A stretch of 64,000 bases of DNA from Bacteroidales bacterium UBA6401 (GTDB lineage Bacteria; Bacteroidota; Bacteroidia; Bacteroidales; UBA932): assembly GCA_002438635.1 (NCBI GenBank), contig DJPX01000021.1:1-64000 (forward strand), written 5' to 3'. The notes beneath the pieces were generated by a model, which saw only the letters and a program-made list of their open reading frames with translations, was not told where the DNA came from and did not search any database. The position numbers and the translations under genes are program-made. Numbering within the stretch: position 1 is the first letter of the stretch; every line of letters starts with the position of its first letter. Shown here piece by piece: positions 47,122 through 56,232 of this stretch.

Positions 47122-48309
47122 TTACTCGAGAATCTTAGTAACCTGTCCTGCACCAACTGTACGTCCACCTTCACGAATAGCGAAACGAAGACCTTCATTA
47201 AGTGCTACTGGAGTGATAAGCTTAACATCGATTTCGACATTATCGCCAGGCATAACCATTTCAACACCCTGAGGAAGAGTAATCTCACCTGTTACGTCAA
47301 GAGTACGGATAAAGAACTGAGGACGATAGTGATTGTGGAATGGTGTATGACGACCACCTTCTTCCTTCTTCAATACGTAAATCTGTCCAAGGAAGTGAGT
47401 GTGAGGAGTAACAGAACCTGGCTTAGCGATAACCTCACCACGTCTAACATCCTTCTTATCGATACCACGAAGAAGAAGACCTACATTATCACCTGCTTCT
47501 CCTTGCTCAAGAAGTTTACGGAACATCTCGACACCTGTTACGACAGTCTGCTTAGGCTTATCGCTGAAACCAACGATTTCTGCTGGGTCGTTAACATGGA
47601 TAGTACCTGTCTCGATACGTCCAGTAACTACGGTACCACGACCTGTGATAGAGAAGATATCCTCAATAGGCATAAGGAATGGCTTCTCGTTCTCACGTAC
47701 AGGAAGCGGAATGTATGCATCAACAGCATCCATAAGTTCCATAACTTTCTCTTCCCACTTTGGTTCTCCATTAAGAGCACCTAGTGCTGAGCCACGAATA
47801 ACTGGAGCGTTGTCACCATCGAAATCATATTTGTTAAGAAGATCACGAACTTCCATCTCAACGAGATCAAGCATCTCCTCATCATCTACAAGGTCAACCT
47901 TATTAAGGAAAACGACCATCTTAGGAACGTTAACCTGCTTTGCAAGAAGAACGTGCTCGTTAGTCTGAGGCATAGGACCATCTGTTGCAGCAACAACAAG
48001 AATAGCACCATCCATCTGAGCGGCACCAGTAACCATGTTCTTTACATAGTCAGCGTGACCTGGGCAATCGACATGCGCATAGTGACGATTAGCGGTCTCA
48101 TACTCTACGTGTGCTGTATTGATGGTAATACCACGCTCTTTCTCCTCTGGAGCGTTATCGATCTGATCGAAAGACTTAGCTTCGCTCAAACCTTTTTCTG
48201 CCAGAACCTTAGTAATGGCAGCGGTAAGAGTTGTCTTACCGTGGTCAACATGGCCAATTGTACCAATGTTAACATGAGGTTTCACCCTCTTAAATACTTC
48301 TTTTGCCAT
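47122..48309 (-). CDS. tuf: Elongation factor Tu
   Basis: The 395-residue GTPase brings aminoacyl-tRNA to the ribosome. It has G1 GHVDHGKTT, G3 DCPGH, G4 NKVD, and the C-terminal VEMVMPGDNV and RFAIREGGRTVGAGQVTKI stretches. It is the first protein gene after four tRNAs, matching the tufB operon order of E. coli. Confidence 0.98.
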   Translation of the reverse strand: MAKEVFKRVKPHVNIGTIGHVDHGKTTLTAAITKVLAEKGLSEAKSFDQIDNAPEEKERGITINTAHVEYETANRHYAHVDCPGHADYVKNMVTGAAQMDGAILVVAATDGPMPQTNEHVLLAKQVNVPKMVVFLNKVDLVDDEEMLDLVEMEVRDLLNKYDFDGDNAPVIRGSALGALNGEPKWEEKVMELMDAVDAYIPLPVRENEKPFLMPIEDIFSITGRGTVVTGRIETGTIHVNDPAEIVGFSDKPKQTVVTGVEMFRKLLEQGEAGDNVGLLLRGIDKKDVRRGEVIAKPGSVTPHTHFLGQIYVLKKEEGGRHTPFHNHYRPQFFIRTLDVTGEITLPQGVEMVMPGDNVEIDVKLITPVALNEGLRFAIREGGRTVGAGQVTKILE

Positions 48310-48368
48310 AATATTATGTTTAAAGTTTTATTCTAAAAAAAAATTCAATTTCCACCATACACAAAAAG

Positions 48369-48440
<72 letters not shown>

Positions 48441-48453
48441 AATCTTTATTTAG

Positions 48454-48525
48454 AGCGGGGTAGGAGAATCGAACTCCCATTTCCAGCTTGGAAGGCTGGC
48501 ATAATAGCCATTATACGAACCCCGC
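48454..48525 (-). tRNA. tRNA-Gly (anticodon TCC)
   Basis: Minus strand acceptor GCGGGGT pairs with ACCCCGC, with discriminator T. The anticodon loop TTCCAAG gives TCC. It is 72 nt. Confidence 0.95.
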
Positions 48526-48549
48526 ATGGAGAATTACTCCCTAAAGAGG

Positions 48550-48631
48550 TGGGCAAGGATGGATTCGAACCACCGAAGGTACAACCAGCAGATTTACAGT
48601 CTGCCCCATTTGGCCACTCTGGTACTTGCCC
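48550..48631 (-). tRNA. tRNA-Tyr (anticodon GTA)
   Basis: Minus strand acceptor GGGCAAG pairs with CTTGCCC, with discriminator A. The anticodon stem-loop GCAGA-CTGTAAA-TCTGC gives GTA. The long variable arm (class II) makes it 82 nt, as expected for bacterial tRNA-Tyr. Confidence 0.95.
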
Positions 48632-48661
48632 TTAATGCCAATTAATCGCTGGCATAAAGCG

Positions 48662-48735
48662 AGCCGATGGGGGGATTCGAACCCTCGACCCCGAGATTAC
48701 AAATCACGTGCTCTGGCCAACTGAGCTACATCGGC
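48662..48735 (-). tRNA. tRNA-Thr (anticodon TGT)
   Basis: Minus strand acceptor GCCGATG (from 48735) pairs with CATCGGC. The anticodon loop TTTGTAA gives TGT. The anticodon stem CGTGA/TCTCG has one T-T mismatch, and the T-stem GAGGG/CCCCC has one A-C mismatch. It is 74 nt and the first gene of the operon. Confidence 0.9.
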
Positions 48736-48776
48736 AAAATTATGTCAATTACCTCTCGCTTCACCGAAAGGGATTG

Positions 48777-48806
48777 CAAAGATAATAAACTTTTTCTTAT
48801 TTCAAA
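48777..48806 (-). promoter_or_regulatory. Promoter of the tRNA-tuf-rpoC superoperon
   Basis: Minus strand TTTG (48806-48803), an 18-nt spacer and TATCTTTG (48784-48777). It lies 41 nt upstream of the first tRNA, in the gap to dxs, and is a strong match for a highly expressed operon. Confidence 0.75.
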
Positions 48807-48822
48807 AATCTTTCGAAAAAAA

Positions 48823-50682
48823 TCATAAAAGTTTACGCAAGACATTTTCAATACCATCCTTGTCAAGACCACAAAAATGTCGCTGCTCTGCCTGGCTTGC
48901 ATGGAAAATAAATTCATCCGGGATGCCTATGCCCTTAACTTTTATAGAACAAGAATTAGTCTCAATATATTCACACACAGCGCCATATAATCCACCCTTC
49001 AAACATCCATCCTCTATTGTTAGAATAGTCTCAAATTGGGACACAATTTCATCTAGGCGCTCCGTATCGATAGGCTTCAAAAAACGAAAGTCATAAACTG
49101 CCACATCTTCTCCAAAAGGTCGTGCAGCCTCAACTGCTCGCCAAACGAATGGGCCTAATCCTACTACTGCTATTCTCTTCCCTTCTCGAACACATACAGA
49201 TTTACCGACAGGAAGAAGGATTGGAGCCTTTGCCTGCCACTCGACACCCTCTGCAAGCCCTCGTGGATATCTTATTATATAAGGCCCGGTTGTAGACTCC
49301 TTAGCTGAATACATCATATTCTTTAGCTCACTTTCATTAGAGGGTACGGCTATAACACAATTAGGAATACTACGATATGCAGCCATGTCGAAAGCCCCAT
49401 TATGTGTAGCCCCATCCTCTCCCACAAGTCCGGCTCTATCTAGACATAGCACTACAGGCAACTTTTGTAAAGCCACATCGTGAACTATCTGATCGTATGC
49501 CCTTTGCGAAAAAGAAGAATAGATATTGCAAAAAGGTTTCATTCCAGATGCGGCTAGACCGGCCGAAAATGTAACCGCATGTTCTTCGGCTATTCCCACG
49601 TCAAAAAAACGCGAAGGAAAACGCTGTGAAAACTCCACCATCGAGCATCCGCTTGACATCGCAGGCGTGATGCCTACAACCCGTGGGTCACTTTCTGCCA
49701 TTTCACATAAGACTTTTCCGAAGACATCCTGATATCGTGGAACATCGTGCTTGACCACCTTTATTTGTCCTGTTTGAAGATCGAACCGACCTGGTGCATG
49801 CCATAATGTAGGATTCTGTTCAGCAGGAGCATATCCCTTTCCTTTCCCCGTTATACAATGCAAAACACGGGCACCCTTCATGTCCTTCAACTTTCTTAGA
49901 GTTTGTACCACTTGTTCGATATCATTACCATCTATAGGGCCAAAATATCTTAATCCTATGGCCTCAAACAAATCGCCTCCCCTGCTTTTAACCAGCCAAG
50001 ACTTAATCGAGCGAACCCATCTTTGTAAAAAACTCCTGAATCTATTATCTCCCAAAACCTTCCAAGCCCTGTTTTTAAAAATGTTATAATTAACGCTTGT
50101 GGTAATTCTAAGCAGATATTTATGCACTCCACCTACAGCCTTGTCTATAGACTGATTATTATCATTTAATAATATGAGTAAGTCGGATTTAGATACTCCG
50201 GCGTTATTCATAGCCTCGTATGCCAGTCCACCACTTAACGCACCATCTCCAATAAGCGCCACGCTCTTAGCGCCAGTGCCCTTTATCCTTGCAGCCTCAG
50301 CAAAGCCCAAAGCAGCACTAATAGAGGTAGAAGAATGACCCACGCCGAAGGCATCCCAGATACTTTCATCAATACAAGGAAAGCCACTAATCCCATCTTT
50401 TTTCCTCAATGTACGGAAGGCTTCTCTTCTACCAGTCAAAATCTTATGCGCATAAGCCTGATGTCCAACATCTATCACAAACTTATCCTCCGGAGTGTCA
50501 AACACATAATGAACTCCGACTATCAACTCTACCGCACCTAAGCTTGACGCCAAGTGTCCAGGATTATCCGAGCACACCTCCACCATATATGACCGAATCT
50601 CCGAGCATAACTGACGAAGCTGGTTCATATTTAGTTTCTTTATATCTAAAGGATTATTAATTGTATCTAAAATCTGCGACAT
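48823..50682 (-). CDS. dxs: 1-deoxy-D-xylulose-5-phosphate synthase
   Basis: The 619-residue thiamine-diphosphate enzyme is the first step of the MEP isoprenoid pathway. It has HLASSLGAVELIVGVHYVF, VFGVGHSSTSIS-type DAFGVGHSSTSISAALG, the ThDP motif GDGALSGGLAYEAMNN through NDN, and the transketolase part with DVGIAEEHAVTFSAGLA and DRAGLVGEDGATHNG. The ATG at 50682 (MSQILDTINNPLDIKKL) is preferred. An in-frame ATG at 50814 would run into the next gene's start on the other strand. Confidence 0.95.
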   Translation of the reverse strand: MSQILDTINNPLDIKKLNMNQLRQLCSEIRSYMVEVCSDNPGHLASSLGAVELIVGVHYVFDTPEDKFVIDVGHQAYAHKILTGRREAFRTLRKKDGISGFPCIDESIWDAFGVGHSSTSISAALGFAEAARIKGTGAKSVALIGDGALSGGLAYEAMNNAGVSKSDLLILLNDNNQSIDKAVGGVHKYLLRITTSVNYNIFKNRAWKVLGDNRFRSFLQRWVRSIKSWLVKSRGGDLFEAIGLRYFGPIDGNDIEQVVQTLRKLKDMKGARVLHCITGKGKGYAPAEQNPTLWHAPGRFDLQTGQIKVVKHDVPRYQDVFGKVLCEMAESDPRVVGITPAMSSGCSMVEFSQRFPSRFFDVGIAEEHAVTFSAGLAASGMKPFCNIYSSFSQRAYDQIVHDVALQKLPVVLCLDRAGLVGEDGATHNGAFDMAAYRSIPNCVIAVPSNESELKNMMYSAKESTTGPYIIRYPRGLAEGVEWQAKAPILLPVGKSVCVREGKRIAVVGLGPFVWRAVEAARPFGEDVAVYDFRFLKPIDTERLDEIVSQFETILTIEDGCLKGGLYGAVCEYIETNSCSIKVKGIGIPDEFIFHASQAEQRHFCGLDKDGIENVLRKLL

Positions 50683-50688
50683 AGACCG

Positions 50689-50696
50689 CGAATATA
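50689..50696 (-). promoter_or_regulatory. -7-like element of dxs
   Basis: Minus strand TATATTCG (50696-50689) fits TAnnTTYG and ends 6 nt before the ATG at 50682. A TTTG lies at 50712-50709, but its 12-nt spacing is too short for a classic -33 box. Confidence 0.35.
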
Positions 50697-50719
50697 CTGA
50701 TTTTTTGTCAAATATTGCG

Positions 50720-50727
50720 TATCTTTG
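50720..50727 (+). promoter_or_regulatory. -7 element of the MFS transporter gene
   Basis: TATCTTTG matches TAnnTTTG. The leader to the ATG at 50769 is about 35-40 nt. A TTTG at 50704-50707 is only 12 nt upstream, so the -33 box is uncertain. Confidence 0.45.
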
Positions 50728-50768
50728 AAGTTCGCTTGCGCTCATTGTGAAAAACAATATATAACAAT

Positions 50769-52136
50769 ATGGCAGAAAAATTACAGAAATTGATGAACGA
50801 CTCTCCAATTGCAAGATGGAGTGTTCTTATTCTGGTGGCGCTGATGATGTTCTTCGCCTACATGTTCGTCGAGGTAATGTCACCTCTCAAATCCTTAGTT
50901 GAGAATTCACTTGGATGGAATAGCGAAGTTTTCGGGACATACGCCGCATCTGAGTATATCCTCAATGTATGCGGTTTTCTAATTATCGCAGGAGTTATTC
51001 TAGATAAACTCGGAGTTCGCTTTTCAGGCATTTTATCAGCAGGTCTGATGGTATTAGGCGCTGGCATTAAATTCATAGCCGTCAGCGACTGGTTTCAGGA
51101 TACACAATTTGCACATTGGCTAGGGACATGGTGGGTAGAGATGCCAGCAAGCGCAAAATTGGCATCACTCGGATTCATGATCTTCGGGTGCGGATGCGAA
51201 ATGGAAGGTACAAATGTTTCCAAAATCCTCGCGAAATGGTTCAAAGGAAAAGAAATGGCACTTGCTATGGGACTTGAAATGGCCATTGCGAGAATTGGCG
51301 TGTTTGGTGCTATGTGGATTTCTCCTATGATTTCCAATAAATTCAATGGCTCCATTATGGCGCCTGTCGGATTCTGCGGGGCATTACTTGTCATAGGGCT
51401 GATTAACTTCATAATCTTCGGAGTAATGGATAAAAAATTCGATAAACAATTGGTACAAGCAGGATTAGCTACCGAAGAAAAATCACCCGAAGACGAATTT
51501 CACATTAAAGACTTGGGAGCAATTTTCAAGAGTAAAATGTTCTGGATTGTGGCGTTACTTTGTGTACTCTATTACAGCGCCATTTTCCCATTCCAAAGAT
51601 ATGCTCCAAATTTCTTGGAGGAAACTCTTCACATCGCGAGCGACGACGCGGCCCATCTTTTCAGTTGTTTCCCGATTTTGGCCATGGTGCTAACGCCTTT
51701 CTTGGGCATGTTTTTGGATAAAGTCGGCAAAGGCGCCACTATGCTAATGATCGGCTCCATAACCATGATCGCATGCCATTTAAGTTTTGCATTCCTCCTC
51801 CCAATACTTCCTTACAAATGGTTTGCACTTCTTCTAATAGTAACTTTAGGCGTTAGCTTTTCACTTGTTCCTGCAGCGCTTTGGCCATCCGTTCCTAAAA
51901 TTATAAATGAAAAAATATTGGGGAGCGCTTATTGTCTAATTTTTTGGGTGCAGAATATAGGTTTATGTCTTGTTCCTGTACTCATAGGAAGTCTTCGTCA
52001 ATCAACTGGCGGATACCTTGTCCCGATGATTACTTTCTCTATCTTCGGCGTATTGGCATTCATTTTCAGTCTACTTCTAAAAAAAGAAGATAAAGCTAAA
52101 GGTTATGGACTTGAACTTCCGAACATTAATAAATAG
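50769..52136 (+). CDS. Major facilitator superfamily transporter
   Basis: The 455-residue protein has about 12 transmembrane helices with a central cytoplasmic loop at about 230-260 (KKFDKQLVQAGLATEEKSPE). The conserved inter-helix stretch of the second and third helices is GVILDKLGVRFSG, and the second half has MFLDKVGKGATML. The substrate cannot be told. Other family members in Bacteroidota transport organic anions or sugars. It ends at a strong bidirectional terminator. Confidence 0.85.
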   Translation: MAEKLQKLMNDSPIARWSVLILVALMMFFAYMFVEVMSPLKSLVENSLGWNSEVFGTYAASEYILNVCGFLIIAGVILDKLGVRFSGILSAGLMVLGAGIKFIAVSDWFQDTQFAHWLGTWWVEMPASAKLASLGFMIFGCGCEMEGTNVSKILAKWFKGKEMALAMGLEMAIARIGVFGAMWISPMISNKFNGSIMAPVGFCGALLVIGLINFIIFGVMDKKFDKQLVQAGLATEEKSPEDEFHIKDLGAIFKSKMFWIVALLCVLYYSAIFPFQRYAPNFLEETLHIASDDAAHLFSCFPILAMVLTPFLGMFLDKVGKGATMLMIGSITMIACHLSFAFLLPILPYKWFALLLIVTLGVSFSLVPAALWPSVPKIINEKILGSAYCLIFWVQNIGLCLVPVLIGSLRQSTGGYLVPMITFSIFGVLAFIFSLLLKKEDKAKGYGLELPNINK

Positions 52137-52165
52137 AAAGTTTCATCAACGATAAAAAGAGTGAA

Positions 52166-52206
52166 TAAAAAAAATGAGGATGACTTATTTCATCCTCATT
52201 TTTATA
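52166..52206. terminator. Bidirectional terminator between the MFS gene and ssb
   Basis: A perfect 14-bp stem (AAAAATGAGGATGA / TCATCCTCATTTTT; 52170-52183 with 52190-52203) with a 6-nt loop is flanked by A- and T-runs. It serves both convergent genes. Confidence 0.9.
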
Positions 52207-52219
52207 AACACATGATCCA

Positions 52220-52717
52220 TTAGAATGGAAGATCATCTGTTTCTCCATCGATATCCTGTGGCTCAGAATAAACTGGCTGAGGTGGCTCCGGCATCGATGG
52301 CTGAACTTTTGAAGGAGATGGTGCACCAGGCTGAGGAGCCGAATATTGAGGAGTAGCGGTCGGAACGGCCTGTGCAGATGCATCATCACCTTTACGTCCG
52401 ACAAACTGCACACCATCAGCCACTATTTCTGTAACATATTTCTTTACTCCAGCCTGATCTGTATAGTTTCTTGTCCTTATCTTCCCTTCTATGAATAGTT
52501 GAGACCCTTTATGAACATATTTTTCTACAAAATCGGCCAAATTACGCCATGCGACAATATTATGCCACTCTGTATTCTCCTTATTATCCCCATTACGATC
52601 TTTATAACGCTCTGAGGTCGCAAGAGAAAATGAAGCCACTTTAGTATTCCCTTCAAGGTAACGCACACTAGGTTCTGATCCCACGTTACCGATTAACATT
52701 ACTTTATTTAAAGACAT
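52220..52717 (-). CDS. ssb: Single-stranded DNA-binding protein
   Basis: The 165-residue protein has the OB fold (KVMLIGNVGSEPSVRYL, WHNIVAWRNLADFVEKYV, GSQLFIEGKIRTRNY) and a proline- and glutamine-rich linker at about 115-150. It ends in the acidic partner-binding tip ETDDLPF. It coats ssDNA during replication and repair. Confidence 0.96.
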   Translation of the reverse strand: MSLNKVMLIGNVGSEPSVRYLEGNTKVASFSLATSERYKDRNGDNKENTEWHNIVAWRNLADFVEKYVHKGSQLFIEGKIRTRNYTDQAGVKKYVTEIVADGVQFVGRKGDDASAQAVPTATPQYSAPQPGAPSPSKVQPSMPEPPQPVYSEPQDIDGETDDLPF

Positions 52718-52813
52718 ATCACTGGTATTATTTAAAAACCTTTTTATTAATTACCGGATTCAAACTTCTTCACCCAGCCAAGTGCAAGTTAGCACTAATT
52801 TTTCACAAAGGCC

Positions 52814-53680
52814 TTAAGATTCGTATTTTTTTGAAAGATGCTGAATGAAAACCACCAAACCGGCGCCCATCACCATTGCCAATATAGCTTCAATAATTTG
52901 AAGTCCGTGTCCTGCACTTTCAACAGCTTCCATATCCGACCATGGCCACACTTTCAACACTGTTCCTATTACAAATCCTACAAGTAGCAGCATAGTCTGC
53001 TTTTCATAACGAGACAGTAGCCACTTTAAAAATTTCGAAAAAGCAACTATCCCGACAGCAGCTCCTATTGCAAATGGAATCAAAACGCCCCAATTCAAAT
53101 TCATCACATCGAGGGATTTCATTATAGTGTCATAGTTCCCAAATATTTGAAGTATAAAACTTCCGGAAATACCTGGTAATATCATTGTACAGATAGCCAC
53201 AGCGCCACTTACGAAATAAAACCAAGCCGCTTCCGGTGTGTTTGTGGGGGTAAGAAAACAAAAGGCCAATCCTAAAGCCACACCCACGACAACCCACAAA
53301 ATATCTTTTATGGTTTTTCCCTTAATTTCTACCAGCATATATATGGTAGACACGACTATTAACCCAAAGAAAAAAGCCCATGTAATGACTGGATATTCAT
53401 TTAAAGCCCAAGTAACGAGTTTCGCAAGAGTTAATATACTGAAAGCCAAACCACAAAATAAAGCAAGTAAAAAGCCACCATCCACAGACTTCCACCACGC
53501 TTTAAAATCTCCTCTAAATAAGATCCTCCATGTATGTACAGATGCAAAGGAGCTTATAGCACCAATCAGCCTTGAGTAAATACCTGTTATAAGAGCAATT
53601 GTGCCTCCAGATACTCCAGGTACAACATTGGCCGCACCCATACCAAATCCTTTTAATGCTGTCGATAAAAATTGTTTCAT
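52814..53680 (-). CDS. popT: DUF368 membrane protein, polyprenyl-phosphate transporter (PopT family)
   Basis: The 288-residue protein has about 8-9 helices with the family start GMGAANVVPGVSGGTIALI and an inverted copy MILPGISGSFILQIFGNY at about 165-182. DUF368 proteins return undecaprenyl phosphate to the cytoplasmic face for cell wall and glycan synthesis (known for other bacteria). It overlaps the upstream gene by 4 nt (ATGA), so it is the last gene of the PfkB/DUF6913 operon. Confidence 0.9.
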   Translation of the reverse strand: MKQFLSTALKGFGMGAANVVPGVSGGTIALITGIYSRLIGAISSFASVHTWRILFRGDFKAWWKSVDGGFLLALFCGLAFSILTLAKLVTWALNEYPVITWAFFFGLIVVSTIYMLVEIKGKTIKDILWVVVGVALGLAFCFLTPTNTPEAAWFYFVSGAVAICTMILPGISGSFILQIFGNYDTIMKSLDVMNLNWGVLIPFAIGAAVGIVAFSKFLKWLLSRYEKQTMLLLVGFVIGTVLKVWPWSDMEAVESAGHGLQIIEAILAMVMGAGLVVFIQHLSKKYES

Positions 53681-54195
53681 ATTATAGATTTGATTATGTT
53701 AGAAATTTGATTGAAAATCTGTCCTTGGGAAAACCCGTCTGTGTTTGAAATCGAGAGATCATTAATATGGTCAGATGTATCATAAATCCCTATTTTAAAT
53801 TTTGCTGGGGAACAAACCGATATATAATAAGCGGTGAAATTATCTAATGGCAATAGATTAATCAAGATATCCTCATCACCAATTACCTTGGGGCTCTTTT
53901 TAGATCGCCTAACGCGTCCAAACCAATTAACATTCTTTATTGTCAAAGTCTTGGCTCCACTAATAGTCACTGGTGCAGCGTCCTTTTGCGTATTTATTAC
54001 AAAAATACGGCACTGTATATTCCTTTCCCTAAAAAATTTTTCCACAGAGTCAGAACACTCTTGAAGACCGGACTTCGACCCATCCAAAAGCACCAAAGAA
54101 CTTCTGCACTGCGATAACGGGCATATATTATGAACAGATTTAGAGCGATGCCTTGCTAAAGCAATTTTTCTTGCTATTTGAACAAAAAGATTCAT
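53677..54195 (-). CDS. DUF6913-like protein of unknown function
   Basis: The 172-residue soluble protein has a cluster LVLLDGSKSGLQECSDSVEKF at its start and a later DILINLLPLDNFTAYYIS. This fits the small conserved Bacteroidota family DUF6913. Predicted alpha/beta. It is joined by 4-nt overlaps to a PfkB kinase (upstream) and PopT (downstream). No catalytic motif is recognised. Confidence 0.7.
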   Translation of the reverse strand: MNLFVQIARKIALARHRSKSVHNICPLSQCRSSLVLLDGSKSGLQECSDSVEKFFRERNIQCRIFVINTQKDAAPVTISGAKTLTIKNVNWFGRVRRSKKSPKVIGDEDILINLLPLDNFTAYYISVCSPAKFKIGIYDTSDHINDLSISNTDGFSQGQIFNQISNIIKSII

Positions 54196-55196
54196 TTCCC
54201 ACTTCGAGTTTCGTTTATAAGTTCATCGATTTCACGATTAGCCGCCTTCCACCTATTTACATCCATCTTAGTGCCTACAACTTCCACTACTTTTGCAGCT
54301 ATTATGGAGCCAACATCCCCACATACCCTCAAAGGCATACCTAATGAATGAGCATATAAAAAGCCTGCAGCATAAGTATCCCCGGCTCCTGTGGCATCTA
54401 CCGGCTCTGCAGGCCAAGAAGGAACATGGTACTCTTCGTCGCCAGACTTAACCCAAGAACCATCCTTTCCCACTTTAACGATAGCTATCTTACAATGTCT
54501 TGAGATTTCTTCCAAAGCCCTTTGTGGGTCGTCAATTTTTGTGAAAGCTTTAGCCTCAGTTTCATTAGCAAATACTATATCCACGTAATTATCAATAATA
54601 TCGTGTAGAAAAGCATTATTACTTTCGACCACATTATAAGAAGCCATATCCAAGGAAATAATACATCCCGCCTCACGGGCCAATTTTACCGCTCTTCTAA
54701 TAAGTGCCTGATTCTGCACTAGATATCCTTCGATATGGAAATAATCATGTCCTACAAAATATTCTGGACGCAAATCTTCTGCCACCAAATCAAGAGCTGC
54801 TCCCAAATAAACAGCAAAGGTTCTTTCTGCATTTCCGCCACTTACGAAAACTATACTTCTTCCACTTGAATGAGTGCTTTTAAATAGCAAAGATTTTACG
54901 CCATACTGCTCCTGGTCACTCTTAAAAAGCAAGCCAAGCTCGTCATCACCTATTTTTCCTATGAAAGTGGACGGCATTCCAAAAATAGAAGTGCAAGTAA
55001 TGGTATTGGCAGCACTACCTCCAGCCACATACTTTACCCCCATAGGCTTGATAGCCTGCCAAATTCTATCCCCTGTTTCCATATCGACATGTTGCATGCT
55101 ACCTTTAGGCAAATGGTACTTCTTTAAAAGCGTGTCATCGGGAAGTATGGTCAATATATCCGTTAATGCATTCCCTATTCCAAGTATAGATTTCAT
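54192..55196 (-). CDS. PfkB-family kinase (adenosine kinase-like)
   Basis: From the ATG at 55196 the protein has 334 residues. It has the ribokinase-type motifs VAGGSAANTITC, GKIGDDELG, and DATGAGDTYAAGFLYAHSLG with the catalytic Asp. These proteins are annotated as adenosine or sugar kinases; the substrate is not certain. A longer start at 55217 would lie upstream of the inferred transcript start (-7 at 55215-55222), so I use MKSILGIG. Confidence 0.85.
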   Translation of the reverse strand: MKSILGIGNALTDILTILPDDTLLKKYHLPKGSMQHVDMETGDRIWQAIKPMGVKYVAGGSAANTITCTSIFGMPSTFIGKIGDDELGLLFKSDQEQYGVKSLLFKSTHSSGRSIVFVSGGNAERTFAVYLGAALDLVAEDLRPEYFVGHDYFHIEGYLVQNQALIRRAVKLAREAGCIISLDMASYNVVESNNAFLHDIIDNYVDIVFANETEAKAFTKIDDPQRALEEISRHCKIAIVKVGKDGSWVKSGDEEYHVPSWPAEPVDATGAGDTYAAGFLYAHSLGMPLRVCGDVGSIIAAKVVEVVGTKMDVNRWKAANREIDELINETRSGK

Positions 55197-55214
55197 CTCT
55201 TTACACATAGAAAG

Positions 55215-55222
55215 CAAAAGTA
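55215..55222 (-). promoter_or_regulatory. -7 element of the PfkB-DUF6913-popT operon
   Basis: Minus strand TACTTTTG (55222-55215) matches TAnnTTTG. It decides the start codon of the PfkB gene (55196, about 12-15 nt of leader). Confidence 0.55.
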
Positions 55223-55236
55223 CATAAAAATTATGT

Positions 55237-55244
55237 TAAATTTG
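55237..55244 (+). promoter_or_regulatory. -7 element of the flippase-like gene (near-leaderless)
   Basis: TAAATTTG at 55237-55244 ends 7 nt before the ATG at 55252. It lies 15 nt from the PfkB operon element on the other strand, so the two promoters are back to back. Confidence 0.5.
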
Positions 55245-55251
55245 CAGCCTT

Positions 55252-56232
55252 ATGTCAAAGAGGGTCCTAAACATACTCAAATATGTGTTTGCAACTTGCC
55301 TGGCCATCGTGTTGATTTACCTGGCATTCCGGGGAATCGATTGGTCCGTTTTTATGGAAGGCCTGTATGAGACCAAATGGATATTTGTGGTTTTTTCTCT
55401 AGGATTTGCGATATTGGCCCTTGTAATAAGAAATGAAAGATGGCGTCTAATTCTTAAACCCATAAACCCTCAAATTAAACGAATAGCCATGTGGGACGCA
55501 AGCAACATAGGAAATCTAGTGAGCTTGGGCGTTCCGTGGATAAGTTTTTTAGTAAGGTGTGGGGCCATTTCCGATAAAAAAACTCCTTATGAGAAAGTAG
55601 TTGGCACCATCATAATGGAAAAGGCTTGGGATATGTTCACAGTGCTTTCCCTTATGGTCATAACCATCATCATAAAATCGGATGAAATCGCACAATGGTT
55701 TGTAGAAAATATAGCCAAAAGAATTGCGGGTCGTATAAGCACTAATATCATCGTCATAGGCATTATACTGCTCGTTGCCGTAACGGCCTTTATAGTAGTA
55801 ACTTATATTTTCAAAAACAGGCATCCAGCATTTAAAAAGATGGCTGGATGGATAGACGGCACACTTGAAGGTTTCAAATCCTTAGGAAAAGTTAAGTACA
55901 AGACGCCATTCATTCTTTATACCATCATTGTATGGCTCTCCTACGCAATGATGTGTTATAGTATATTCAAAGCCATTCCCTCACTTGAGCATTTGGATAT
56001 TACAGATGCCCTTTTTATTTCTACCGTAGGTAATCTTTCTTCCCTGTTGCCTGCACCGGGTGGATTTGGCGCATATCACTATTTCGTGGCTCTAGCCCTT
56101 TCTCATCTCTATGGAACCTCTTGGGAGATAGGCATTTTATTCGCTACTCTTACACACGAAACACGCTCCCTAATGCTTGCAGTATTGGGAGCGATTTCCT
56201 TGATAAGATCTCAAAAAAGAATTAAACTTTAA
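55252..56232 (+). CDS. UPF0104/AglD-type flippase-like membrane protein
   Basis: The 326-residue protein has about 8 transmembrane helices and the family features NIGNLVSLGVPW and LLPAPGGFGAYHYFVALAL. It is related to the membrane half of lysylphosphatidylglycerol synthase and to AglD. A role in lipid or glycan-lipid handling is likely. The substrate is unknown. Its end overlaps nfnB by 11 nt (convergent). Confidence 0.85.
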   Translation: MSKRVLNILKYVFATCLAIVLIYLAFRGIDWSVFMEGLYETKWIFVVFSLGFAILALVIRNERWRLILKPINPQIKRIAMWDASNIGNLVSLGVPWISFLVRCGAISDKKTPYEKVVGTIIMEKAWDMFTVLSLMVITIIIKSDEIAQWFVENIAKRIAGRISTNIIVIGIILLVAVTAFIVVTYIFKNRHPAFKKMAGWIDGTLEGFKSLGKVKYKTPFILYTIIVWLSYAMMCYSIFKAIPSLEHLDITDALFISTVGNLSSLLPAPGGFGAYHYFVALALSHLYGTSWEIGILFATLTHETRSLMLAVLGAISLIRSQKRIKL

